DNA of 8,306 nucleotides, taken from positions 1 through 8,306 of the forward strand of contig DASXSR010000413.1 of NCBI GenBank assembly GCA_036505875.1, in the 5' to 3' direction. Position 1 is the first letter of the stretch. Every line of letters begins with the position of its first letter. This stretch comes from Onstottus_A sp036505875. GTDB lineage: Bacteria; Acidobacteriota; Blastocatellia; UBA7656. The translations under genes and the position numbers were made by a program. This document shows positions 1-5,605 of the stretch, piece by piece. Under the pieces are notes generated by a model. It made no database searches. It was not told the DNA's origin and saw only the letters and a program-made list of their open reading frames with translations.

Positions 1-79
1 TGCAGCGGAGGCCGCGAAGCACAGTTCTTATTATTCATCGAAGTTCCTCACGCGGCCCCGCTGAACGCGAGCGTTCGAC
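1..79 (+). other. attC recombination site, 5'-truncated by window edge
   Basis: This is the right part of an integron attC site belonging to the preceding cassette. The visible 5' arm (1-16) pairs with the 3' arm (51-64). CAGCGG 3-8 pairs with CCGCTG 58-63, and GGCCGCG 10-16 pairs with CGCGGCC 51-57. G2 and A9 are left as single bulged bases on the 5' arm only, which is the extrahelical-base pattern known for attC sites. The loop is 17-50. The site ends in the core box GTTCGAC (73-79). This departs from the GTTRRRY consensus at one position but keeps the essential GTT. The cleavage point would be between G73 and T74. The R'' box and outer arm lie left of the window, so this site alone would be only suggestive. 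The match with the second site makes it convincing. Confidence 0.8.
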
Positions 80-113
80 GCCTGAGTAAGCAAGTGATAC
101 CCTACAGCATGCT

Positions 114-323
114 ATGAAAGAATTTACCGCCGTTGTTGAGAAGTGCCCGGACACGGGATTTTATGTCGGTTACGTACCAGGATTTCCAGGTGCACATACG
201 CAGGCAGAAACTCTCGATGAGTTGAACGTCAATTTGCGAGAGGTGATCGAAATGCTTCTAGAAGATGGCGAGCCAAAACTCGACGCCGAGTTCATCGGAA
301 CGCAGAGAGTGAAGATCGCGTGA
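114..323 (+). CDS. hicB: HicB-family antitoxin (short form)
   Basis: This 69-residue protein would neutralise the adjacent HicA ribonuclease by direct binding in the cytoplasm. The sequence shows the HicB partial RNase-H-like fold. It has an N-terminal beta strand (FTAVVEKCPDTGFYVGYVP, residues 4-22), the typical PGFPGAHTQAETLDE turn and helix entry (22-36), and a helix NLREVIEMLLEDGE (40-53). It ends shortly after the fold and lacks the C-terminal HTH or ribbon-helix-helix domain of longer HicB proteins, so it may not repress its own promoter alone. No strong Shine-Dalgarno precedes the ATG. The start is chosen because it leads straight into the conserved strand, and the ATG 5 bp upstream hits a stop at its third codon. 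The stop is 3 bp from the hicA start, implying translational coupling. The order (antitoxin first) is the reverse of E. coli hicAB but is common elsewhere. Confidence 0.88.
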   Translation: MKEFTAVVEKCPDTGFYVGYVPGFPGAHTQAETLDELNVNLREVIEMLLEDGEPKLDAEFIGTQRVKIA

Positions 324-326
324 GAG

Positions 327-551
327 ATGGGAACGCTTCCTGTCCTGAAACCAACAGAAGTTGTTGCGATACTCCAGAAGCTTGGATTTGTTGAAGCTCG
401 GCAGCGAGGTTCGCACAAGCAGTATCGCCACGCAGACGGGCGGTGCACAACAGTTCCGTTTCACAAAGGCAGAGATGTTTCGCCCATCCTGCTCCGCCAA
501 ATCGCAAAAGATATCGGACTCACCGTTGACGAATTCGTCAGCCACCGGTGA
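327..551 (+). CDS. hicA: HicA-family mRNA interferase toxin
   Basis: This is a 74-residue protein of the HicA/YcfA family, small double-stranded-RBD-like ribonucleases that cut mRNA and arrest growth until bound by HicB. Visible hallmarks are LKPTEVVAILQKLGFVEARQ (7-26), then the catalytic-region motif RGSHKQYRH (27-35) with the conserved histidine H30. These are followed by TTVPFHKGRDVSPILLRQIAKDIGL (41-65), the usual strand and last helix. Length is normal and no key residue is missing, so the toxin looks intact. The ATG lies 3 bp after the hicB stop with only a weak GAGAG element before it, so translation probably depends on hicB. The stop is 19 bp before the R'' box of the downstream attC, the tight packing expected of a cassette gene. 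Confidence 0.92.
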   Translation: MGTLPVLKPTEVVAILQKLGFVEARQRGSHKQYRHADGRCTTVPFHKGRDVSPILLRQIAKDIGLTVDEFVSHR

Positions 552-570
552 GTCCGACCTTACCAACGGC

Positions 571-659
571 GTCGAACTCCGGCGTGCAGCGGCGCGCGCG
601 AGTCGGTGTTCATCGTGATCCAAAGGCTACGTCGCGCGCGCTGACGCCCTGCGTTAGGC
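571..659 (+). other. attC recombination site (89 bp) of the HicBA cassette
   Basis: R'' is GTCGAAC (571-577) and R' is GTTAGGC (653-659, an exact GTTRRRY match). The inner arms pair as GGCGT 581-585 with ACGCC 644-648, CAGCG 587-591 with CGCTG 639-643, and CGCGCG 593-598 with CGCGCG 633-638. This leaves G586 and G592 as single bulges on the 5' arm, almost the same layout as in the first attC (bulges G2 and A9). The variable loop is about 599-632. Total length lies inside the known attC range of about 55-150 bp. R'' does not pair fully with the in-place R' because TTAGGC belongs to whatever lies downstream. It pairs perfectly with the cassette's own left boundary TTCGAC instead. In known systems the folded bottom strand is the recombination substrate. 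Confidence 0.82.
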
Positions 660-689
660 CATTACGCCCGCAATGAGGACAGAACCTTT

Positions 690-806
690 ATGAGTCAAGA
701 GAAACTGCAAGGAAAAATTATGAATGTGCCAGGCAAGAGCTTATCCAAAGAACCGCGCAAGCGAATTTCACGTCTATCCTCTGAGTACTCCAGCGACCCG
801 CTGTGA
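690..806 (+). CDS. Possible 38-residue basic small protein (doubtful)
   Basis: This short ORF starts with ATG at 690 behind a GAGGA (675-679) with a 10-bp gap, and ends in TGA at 804-806. The translation begins MSQEKLQGKIMNVPGKS and continues into a lysine/arginine-rich, serine-rich stretch ending YSSDPL. I do not recognise a family. It begins 36 bp after the cassette boundary at 653/654, the position where a next cassette gene would begin, but no attC site follows it. It could be a genuine small gene, the remnant of a longer gene cut at the array edge, or chance. The plausible Shine-Dalgarno and position are the only support. Confidence 0.22.
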   Translation: MSQEKLQGKIMNVPGKSLSKEPRKRISRLSSEYSSDPL

Positions 807-856
807 GAAGCGTCAACCGCCCAACCTGCAGTAGCACTCCCGCCAGAAAACAACTT

Positions 857-897
857 CGAAAGAAAACCGCCTCGGCTGCGAATCCACAGCCGAGGCG
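857..897 (-). terminator. Rho-independent terminator of the TonB receptor gene
   Basis: A perfect 11-bp stem pairs CGCCTCGGCTG (868-878) with CAGCCGAGGCG (887-897) around an 8-base loop. Read on the minus strand, the hairpin is followed by GGTTTTCTTT, giving a U-rich tail. It sits 26 bp beyond the receptor stop codon at 923, the right place and orientation to end that transcript. On the plus strand there is no T run after the hairpin, so it acts mainly on minus-strand transcription. Confidence 0.88.
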
Positions 898-922
898 CCA
901 AACGCTCGAAGCCGCGCCGCGC

Positions 923-3900
923 TTAGAACGCGAACTTCAACCCGAACTGCGCCTGGAAGGGCGGCAGCGCGCTGTTGAACCCCAGCGGTGACGTTGAGGC
1001 TATGCTCTTGGTTCCCCTCAGATTGAACGGTCCGTTCAGAAACGGAGTGTTCACGCCGAACACGTCGTTCACCGACAGAAAGTTTGTGCGATTGAACAAG
1101 TTCGTGAACTCGGTAATGAAGTCCACTCGCACTCCCTTTTCACGCTTGATGAAGAACTGCTTCTCCAACCTCAAGCTGGTGTTGTAGTAGTTATCCCCGC
1201 GTCCGGTGTTGCGCGAGGCTTGGAAGGGCCGGTCGTATGCCCCGTGCGTGTCGCCGTTGGTGTCCGACCCAATGCGAATCGTGAACGGTATCGCGCTGCG
1301 AAGCTGAACGATAGGACTAATCCTCACGTCAGCAAACGCACGCGAAAGCGCGTTGTTGCCGGGCCCGGCCTTGAACGGCGTCAGAATAACTGCGTTGGCA
1401 ACAAAGTTGTGCCTGACGTCGAATGCCGAGACCGCCCGGTCAAGATTAAGCCTTGTCGGCAGGAACGCCGCGAACGCCGAGTTGAAGTCGGTCTGGTCGT
1501 CGATCGCTTTGCTAAAAGTGTAGTTGGCCTCGAATTGGAAGTGGTTGCTGAACCGCTTGCGCAACGACGCCGTCAGGCCGTGGTAAATCGAGTTCCCGAT
1601 CGAGCTGTACAGGTTCTTCTGCACTATCGTCGGGTCGATTGGGGCGAGCCTCGGACCGTAAGCGGCCGGGTTGGTGCAGGCGACCGGCGACGTAGCGCCC
1701 GCCGCGCAAGGCGCTTCGACGTAGTTGACCTCGTGGGACATCTGAATGTGAATACCGCGGTACATCTGCCAGGCAACATCCAGCGACAGGTCGCGCATGA
1801 GCTGTCGCGATATTCCAAAGCTCACTTGCGCCGCGTAGTTGTTCTTGTAGTTGGGATCAACATCGAAGACGACCCGGCCTGGATTCTTGGCTGCGGTGCT
1901 GATGCCCAGGCCGTTGAGGAAACTTTCGCTCAGCGCTTTGAATGGAAGCCCCTGCGACAGACCGGCGCCCCAGATCGCAGCAGGCGTTTGCGTCGCCGGT
2001 GTGGTCAGCGGCGTCTTGAAAATCTGGTTGATAAACTGGCCGCTGTCATTCAGCAGATTTGTAACGTAAGCGACCTGGTAGTAAACGGGCGAATAAAACA
2101 GCCCGCCGCCGGCGCGTATCACCGTCTTCTGATCGCCCGTAGCGTCCCACGCAAATCCAAGCCTCGGCGAGACGTAGCCGTTGTGCTGAAGCGGCTTCGG
2201 CTCGGCGTCGTAATCGAACCTCACTCCGTAGTCCAAAGTAAACCTTGGATGAATCTTGAACGAGTCTTGACCGAAAATCCCGAGGTAGTTCGCTGTGTCC
2301 TTCCACCTCGGATTGTTGAAGGCCTGACGATAAAGCACCGGCAGATTCAGGTCGAACTCTTGGAGCGAGCTGAGGTTTGCCGTCACCGGTCCGTTTTGAG
2401 CAAGCCCGTTGCCGAGATTGAATCCGGCAATCGCCGCGCGATCGGCCGGAGCTACCGCAAGGATCACGGGGAACGTGCTCGAAGAGAAAGTCCATTCACC
2501 TGCGAACCATAGCTCGTTGATGACTTCGTAGCTGACAGTTCTGAACGAAGCTCCGAACTTCCAGTTGTGTTTTCCTCTCAGGTAGGAGAGTGTGTCTTCA
2601 AACTGGTAGCGGTTCTGGAATGTATTGAACGGAGTCGCGAAGTCACGCCCGAAGCTTCCGACTCCGGGTATGATGAGCGATGTTGTTCCCGGCGCCTTGG
2701 GGATCGTTCTCGCGGTGTTGTTTGGCGATAATTGAACGCGCGCCTGGTTGACAAGCCTGGAATTGAACGAGTGAGTCCAGTTGATTAAACCCGTGGTGTC
2801 CCTGGTGGGAAGGAAAGCAGTGGTGCTGATCGCAGTAGTTGCGCCGCCTCCCAGAAGATTGTCCTGCCGGGTTTTGTACAATGAGAAACGTCCGTTGAGA
2901 GAGTCTTTTTCACTGATCTCGTAGTCGATTCGCGACGTCCAGGTATGGTACCTCTCCGCAGCGGTGAAGTTACCGGTGCTGTCAGTCAGCAGCTTCAAAG
3001 TGTTCGGATAGTTTGCCGCGGTCGTTGTTAGTGCCGCCTGCAAGTCTGACCCGATCCGGCGAATGTTCGCATTGGATGACGCCGCAAGCTGGGCCAGATA
3101 TGCCGCTTGTCCCGCCGTTGGATTCAACAGCGGATTGGTGAGGTAGTTTCGGAATCGCGCTGCATCCGATTTCAAGTGTTCGTAGGAAGTGAAGAAGAAT
3201 GCCTTGTTCTTCTTGATCGGACCACCAAAGGTGAAGCCTGGGTACACCTGCTGATCGAAAGCTTTCTTCGGGCCGATGTTGAAGTACTGTATGGCAGCCA
3301 GCTTTTGCGAACGGTAGAACACGTATCCGCTCCCGTGGAAGGCGTTCGTTCCGCTCTTCGTGATGACATTGACCGCGGTTCCTGCAGTGAATCCAAACTC
3401 GGCCGCGAACGCGTTGCGGTTGACCTGGTATTCCTGAATCGCTTCGACGCTGGGGAAATACCTCAACTGGCCGGACCCGTATTCGTTTTCGCCGCCGTCA
3501 ATGGTGATCAGGTTATTGCGCCCGTTGCTGCCGCCAATCGAGAACCCGGAAGTCCCGAAGGTGAAGCCCGGGTTTTGCGCCCGAGGTATGGTGGAGCTTG
3601 CGACTCCGGGCAACGTGAACACGTACTGCGTAAAGTCTCGCGTGATGTTAGGGAGGTTTTCGACTTGGAGTCTGTTGATCGTGTTGGCTTGTTGTGTCCG
3701 CTCCGCCTCGATCACCGGCGCTTCGGTTGTGATCTCGACCTGCACCTTTACTCCTCCCGGACGCAGCTCGACGTCGAACACTCCTATCTGTCCAACTGTG
3801 ACCTCGGCGTTGGGTATGACCGTGGCGTCGAATCCTGCGGCTTCGAACTTAAGCTCGTATGAGCCGGGCTGCAAAGTGGGTATCACATATATCCCATCAC

Positions 3901-4099
3901 CGTCGGTTTTTGCCGTCCTGGTCGTACCTCTTTCGGTGCTCTTCGCCGTGACAGTAGCTCCGGCGACGACCGCTTTGTTTTGGTCGGTGACCGTTCCCTT
4001 GATGGTGGCGTTTGCAACGTCCGACTGGGCCAAAGCCGAGAGGCTGCCGCCGAAGGCTAACGCCAGAGTTACAACTGAAAGCAGAATTCTGGTCTTCAT
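923..4099 (-). CDS. TonB-dependent receptor, Oar-like, with carboxypeptidase-regulatory domain
   Basis: This 1058-residue outer-membrane protein is expected to import a large or scarce substrate with energy from TonB-ExbBD; the ligand cannot be read from sequence. Residues 1-24 are a signal peptide (MKTRILLSVV, hydrophobic core, cleavage after ALA). Residues about 30-113 form a carboxypeptidase D regulatory-like beta-sandwich (IKGTVTDQNKAVVAGATVT, then TDGDGIYVIPTLQPGSYEL). About 125-250 is the plug (NLPNITRDFTQYVFTLPGV, IDGGENEYG, EFGFTAGTAVNVITKSGTN). The rest is the beta barrel, with YLGIFGQDSFKIHPRFTLDYGVRFD and a C-terminal strand ending in Phe (AQFGLKFAF), the usual outer-membrane assembly signal. 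An in-frame ATG 40 codons upstream (4219) was rejected. It lacks a signal peptide, whereas the ATG at 4099 has GGAGG 8 bp before it. Length and layout are typical of the expanded receptor families of Acidobacteriota. The gene ends at a strong terminator and lies 305 bp downstream of a tetR gene on the same strand. Confidence 0.93.
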   Translation of the reverse strand: MKTRILLSVVTLALAFGGSLSALAQSDVANATIKGTVTDQNKAVVAGATVTAKSTERGTTRTAKTDGDGIYVIPTLQPGSYELKFEAAGFDATVIPNAEVTVGQIGVFDVELRPGGVKVQVEITTEAPVIEAERTQQANTINRLQVENLPNITRDFTQYVFTLPGVASSTIPRAQNPGFTFGTSGFSIGGSNGRNNLITIDGGENEYGSGQLRYFPSVEAIQEYQVNRNAFAAEFGFTAGTAVNVITKSGTNAFHGSGYVFYRSQKLAAIQYFNIGPKKAFDQQVYPGFTFGGPIKKNKAFFFTSYEHLKSDAARFRNYLTNPLLNPTAGQAAYLAQLAASSNANIRRIGSDLQAALTTTAANYPNTLKLLTDSTGNFTAAERYHTWTSRIDYEISEKDSLNGRFSLYKTRQDNLLGGGATTAISTTAFLPTRDTTGLINWTHSFNSRLVNQARVQLSPNNTARTIPKAPGTTSLIIPGVGSFGRDFATPFNTFQNRYQFEDTLSYLRGKHNWKFGASFRTVSYEVINELWFAGEWTFSSSTFPVILAVAPADRAAIAGFNLGNGLAQNGPVTANLSSLQEFDLNLPVLYRQAFNNPRWKDTANYLGIFGQDSFKIHPRFTLDYGVRFDYDAEPKPLQHNGYVSPRLGFAWDATGDQKTVIRAGGGLFYSPVYYQVAYVTNLLNDSGQFINQIFKTPLTTPATQTPAAIWGAGLSQGLPFKALSESFLNGLGISTAAKNPGRVVFDVDPNYKNNYAAQVSFGISRQLMRDLSLDVAWQMYRGIHIQMSHEVNYVEAPCAAGATSPVACTNPAAYGPRLAPIDPTIVQKNLYSSIGNSIYHGLTASLRKRFSNHFQFEANYTFSKAIDDQTDFNSAFAAFLPTRLNLDRAVSAFDVRHNFVANAVILTPFKAGPGNNALSRAFADVRISPIVQLRSAIPFTIRIGSDTNGDTHGAYDRPFQASRNTGRGDNYYNTSLRLEKQFFIKREKGVRVDFITEFTNLFNRTNFLSVNDVFGVNTPFLNGPFNLRGTKSIASTSPLGFNSALPPFQAQFGLKFAF

Positions 4100-4404
4100 C
4101 TGAAAGTCCTCCCTGAAATGTTTTGTCGGTCTCTCCTGCACAGGCGGAGCAGCGACTCTGCCGGCAGCGTTTCGACCCAGCCAGAAAAGATAACGCACCC
4201 GGATCGGATCAGGATGCACCCAGATTCGCGATCCCTGCCGCCCACTTGCCTCGACTTCTTTCCGCTTGTTCGATCTGCTGCCGATTAGCGCCTGTTGAAC
4301 CGTGCCTTCAACGGCGCCAGGCGAAAATTGCCAGAATGAATTCCACTTATGAATTGCCGGAATTGGTATAAACTCAAAGGGCTCGTCATGGCTGCTTGCT
4401 GCAA
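4100..4404. other. Non-coding gap between tetR and the TonB receptor gene
   Basis: This 305-bp gap holds the receptor's ribosome binding site (minus-strand GGAGG, complement of about 4108-4112) and presumably its promoter, which I could not identify with confidence. An AT-rich stretch at 4324-4376 is the most promoter-like part; on the minus strand it reads TTTATACC near 4365-4372 but lacks a good -35. An interrupted inverted repeat lies at 4291-4323, with GTTGAA 4294-4299 facing TTCAAC 4307-4312 and outer CGCCTG/CAGGCG arms. It has no T tract and may be an operator or RNA hairpin in the receptor leader. No convincing gene is seen on either strand. Confidence 0.5.
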
Positions 4405-5118
4405 CTAACTGCGTCTCCTCGAAGGTGATCGCCTCTCGATCGGACGCTTTGATGAAAAGCCGTTTCTCATGCCGCTGAGAAAGAGCTCCGTGAACGCCTT
4501 AGCAGTTTCCTCTTCGCTGAGAGTAATGAAATCCACGTCGGAAAAATGAAGACACATAGCGTGGTTATAAACCGACCCAAGAAAGGCTTGCACCGCGATG
4601 TCGGGATTACAGCGATTGAAAGCTCCCTCGCTCTGGCGTTTCTTGATGTAATCACGCAGAAACCTGAACAGCGGGCAAATCTGACGCTCGCGGTATTTTT
4701 GCGCGAGCTCGTGACCTTCGAGCGATGAGTAAAGCTTCAACGACAAGAAATCCGAGTCGCGCCTGTAGTGAGACAGGATGTTCCTCGCAACAAAGAGAAA
4801 CAGTCCGGCATCATCGCGCCGCTCGGCGAACTGTTCCAGTTCACTCACCCAGGTGCTGATCCCCGCCTCGCTCGACTTCACTTCAAGGATCGCCGCGTAG
4901 AGCTCCTGCTTGCTGGAGAAGTGCCGGAATATTGTGACTTCGTTAACACCGGCGGCGAGCGCGATTTCCCTGGTGGTGGTTCCGCGAAATCCTCTTTGCG
5001 CGAAAAGCCTGATGGCAGTCTTTAGAATCTGCTGACGGACCTCGCCCCCCGGCAGAGATTCTCCGCCTCTTGGGGCGCTGCCCGCTGACTCCACGCGCCT
5101 GGCCAGTCGTTGCGACAT
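4405..5118 (-). CDS. TetR/AcrR-family transcriptional repressor
   Basis: This is a 237-residue one-component regulator. Residues 30-77 are the TetR DNA-binding domain (ILKTAIRLFAQRGFRGTTTR, EIALAAGVNEVTIFRHF, SSKQELYAAIL), with the helix-turn-helix at about 48-67. The remaining all-helical part (about 80-220) would bind a ligand and dimerise; it is variable and its ligand cannot be predicted. A 27-residue N-terminal extension and a basic, serine-rich tail (SSKRPIERRSPSRRRS) flank the fold. The ATG at 5118 has GGAG 10 bp upstream. A near-consensus promoter (5177-5205) and a 20-bp palindrome (5147-5166) sit directly before it, which implies autoregulation. Candidate targets are itself, the divergent DUF4242-decarboxylase pair and, less surely, the downstream receptor on the same strand. 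Confidence 0.93.
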   Translation of the reverse strand: MSQRLARRVESAGSAPRGGESLPGGEVRQQILKTAIRLFAQRGFRGTTTREIALAAGVNEVTIFRHFSSKQELYAAILEVKSSEAGISTWVSELEQFAERRDDAGLFLFVARNILSHYRRDSDFLSLKLYSSLEGHELAQKYRERQICPLFRFLRDYIKKRQSEGAFNRCNPDIAVQAFLGSVYNHAMCLHFSDVDFITLSEEETAKAFTELFLSGMRNGFSSKRPIERRSPSRRRS

Positions 5119-5146
5119 CCGTCGTCAGCTCCGTTTCAGACTGAAC

Positions 5147-5166
5147 GCAAGCAGGTACTTGCTTGC
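5147..5166. promoter_or_regulatory. 20-bp palindrome, candidate TetR operator
   Basis: GCAAGCAGGTACTTGCTTGC is a palindrome with nine of ten base pairs matched (only G5154/T5159 mismatch), centred on GTAC. It lies 28 bp upstream of the tetR start and about 10 bp downstream of its -10 element, so a bound dimer would cover the transcription start region. Size and symmetry fit operators of TetR-family proteins, which commonly sit next to their own gene. The link to this protein is inferred from position. Confidence 0.7.
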
Positions 5167-5176
5167 AGGTGGGCCG

Positions 5177-5205
5177 ATTCTAGTAAGACGCACGACACTT
5201 GTCAA
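5177..5205 (-). promoter_or_regulatory. Sigma-70-type promoter of the tetR gene
   Basis: On the minus strand, TTGACA (complement of 5200-5205) is followed after exactly 17 bp by TAGAAT (complement of 5177-5182). This is a perfect -35 and a five-of-six -10 at the ideal spacing. Transcription would start near 5170, about 50 bp before the tetR ATG, with the palindrome at 5147-5166 in the first transcribed bases. An autorepressed regulator with a strong core promoter is a common design. Confidence 0.78.
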
Positions 5206-5316
5206 GAGGAAGATTGACGAAAAAATTGGGGTCGAAAAAACCGTCACCCAATCGCTACTTGCGCCTAATTGGTTGAGTATGGTTTAAGAGTCTGATGACG
5301 CTTGAACACTTATCGG

Positions 5317-5322
5317 AAGGAG
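5317..5322 (+). promoter_or_regulatory. Shine-Dalgarno site fixing the DUF4242 gene start
   Basis: AAGGAG lies 5 bp before the ATG at 5328. It decides between that ATG and an in-frame ATG at 5295 that would add 11 residues (MTLEHLSEGEG) outside the conserved domain and would place this ribosome site inside the coding region. Confidence 0.8.
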
Positions 5323-5327
5323 AGGGA

Positions 5328-5603
5328 ATGCCAAAGTACGTAATCGAACGAGAAATCCCAGGCGCCGGAAAGCTGACCCCTCACGAGTTGCAGTCAATCT
5401 CTCAAACATCGTGCGGAGTGCTGCGAAAGCTGGGCCCGCAGATTCAATGGCTGCATAGCTACGTGACCGACGACAAGATTTATTGTGTTTACATCGCGCC
5501 CAGCGAGGAGGTCATTCGCCAGCACGCGGAGCAAGGCGGCTTTCCGGCTAATCGCGTCTCCGAAGTGAAGTCGGTCATCGATCCCACCACCGCTGAAGGC
5601 TGA
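5328..5603 (+). CDS. DUF4242 (SCO4226-like) small protein
   Basis: This 91-residue cytoplasmic protein belongs, from its sequence pattern, to the DUF4242 family, a ferredoxin-like alpha/beta fold. The Streptomyces member SCO4226 has been described as nickel-binding; whether that applies here is unknown. The family pattern is visible throughout. It includes MPKYVIEREIPGAGKLTPHE (1-20), a helix with QSISQTSCGVLRKLGP (22-37), IQWLHSYVTDDKIYCVYIAP (39-58), and the ending HAEQGGFPANRVSEVKSVIDPT (67-88). No signal peptide or membrane segment is seen. The stop codon is 2 bp from the next ATG, so it is almost certainly co-translated with the PLP decarboxylase. Divergent transcription from the tetR gene, with a shared 209-bp control region, makes regulation by that repressor plausible. 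I found no clean plus-strand promoter. Confidence 0.85.
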   Translation: MPKYVIEREIPGAGKLTPHELQSISQTSCGVLRKLGPQIQWLHSYVTDDKIYCVYIAPSEEVIRQHAEQGGFPANRVSEVKSVIDPTTAEG

Positions 5604-5605
5604 GT

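Larger units (their letters stand above)
74..653 (+). mobile_element. Integron gene cassette carrying a HicBA toxin-antitoxin module
   Basis: This is a 580-bp segment bounded by two attC sites in the same orientation. It starts at T74, just after G of the first site's GTT core, and ends at G653 of the second site's GTT core. If it were excised as a circle, its core would read G653 plus TTCGAC (74-79), that is GTTCGAC. This is the exact reverse complement of its own R'' box GTCGAAC (571-577), as expected for an autonomous cassette, where R'' and R' come from the same unit. Gene content also fits: hicB begins 40 bp after the boundary, hicA stops 19 bp before R'', both genes run toward the attC, and almost no DNA is wasted. 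Toxin-antitoxin cassettes are well known in large sedentary integrons, where they stabilise arrays. No integrase gene or attI is visible, so the host may carry a complete integron further left or an integrase-less attC cluster. Confidence 0.8.

Noticed and set aside
818..979. A third attC-like site (GCCCAAC near 818-824 to GTTGAAC 973-979)
   Set aside because: The boxes fit loose core consensus, but the stem between them is the receptor's terminator hairpin, and the right box lies inside receptor coding sequence.
1220..2512. A 430-codon open frame on the plus strand, antisense to the receptor gene
   Set aside because: Its translation is rich in Arg and Val, with no recognisable domain, and it lies wholly inside the well-supported receptor gene on the other strand; a codon-bias shadow in GC-rich DNA.
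3107..3862. A 251-codon plus-strand frame opposite the receptor N-terminal region
   Set aside because: Antisense shadow of the plug and regulatory domains; no family features and no ribosome site.
4100..4219. Longer receptor start at the ATG complementary to 4217-4219
   Set aside because: It would add 40 residues without signal-peptide character and bury the good signal peptide; the ATG at 4099 has a strong GGAGG.
4393..4399. TGCTTGC half-site matching the tetR palindrome, upstream of the receptor gene
   Set aside because: Only one half is present; the position expected for the other half does not match, so a 7-base coincidence is likely.
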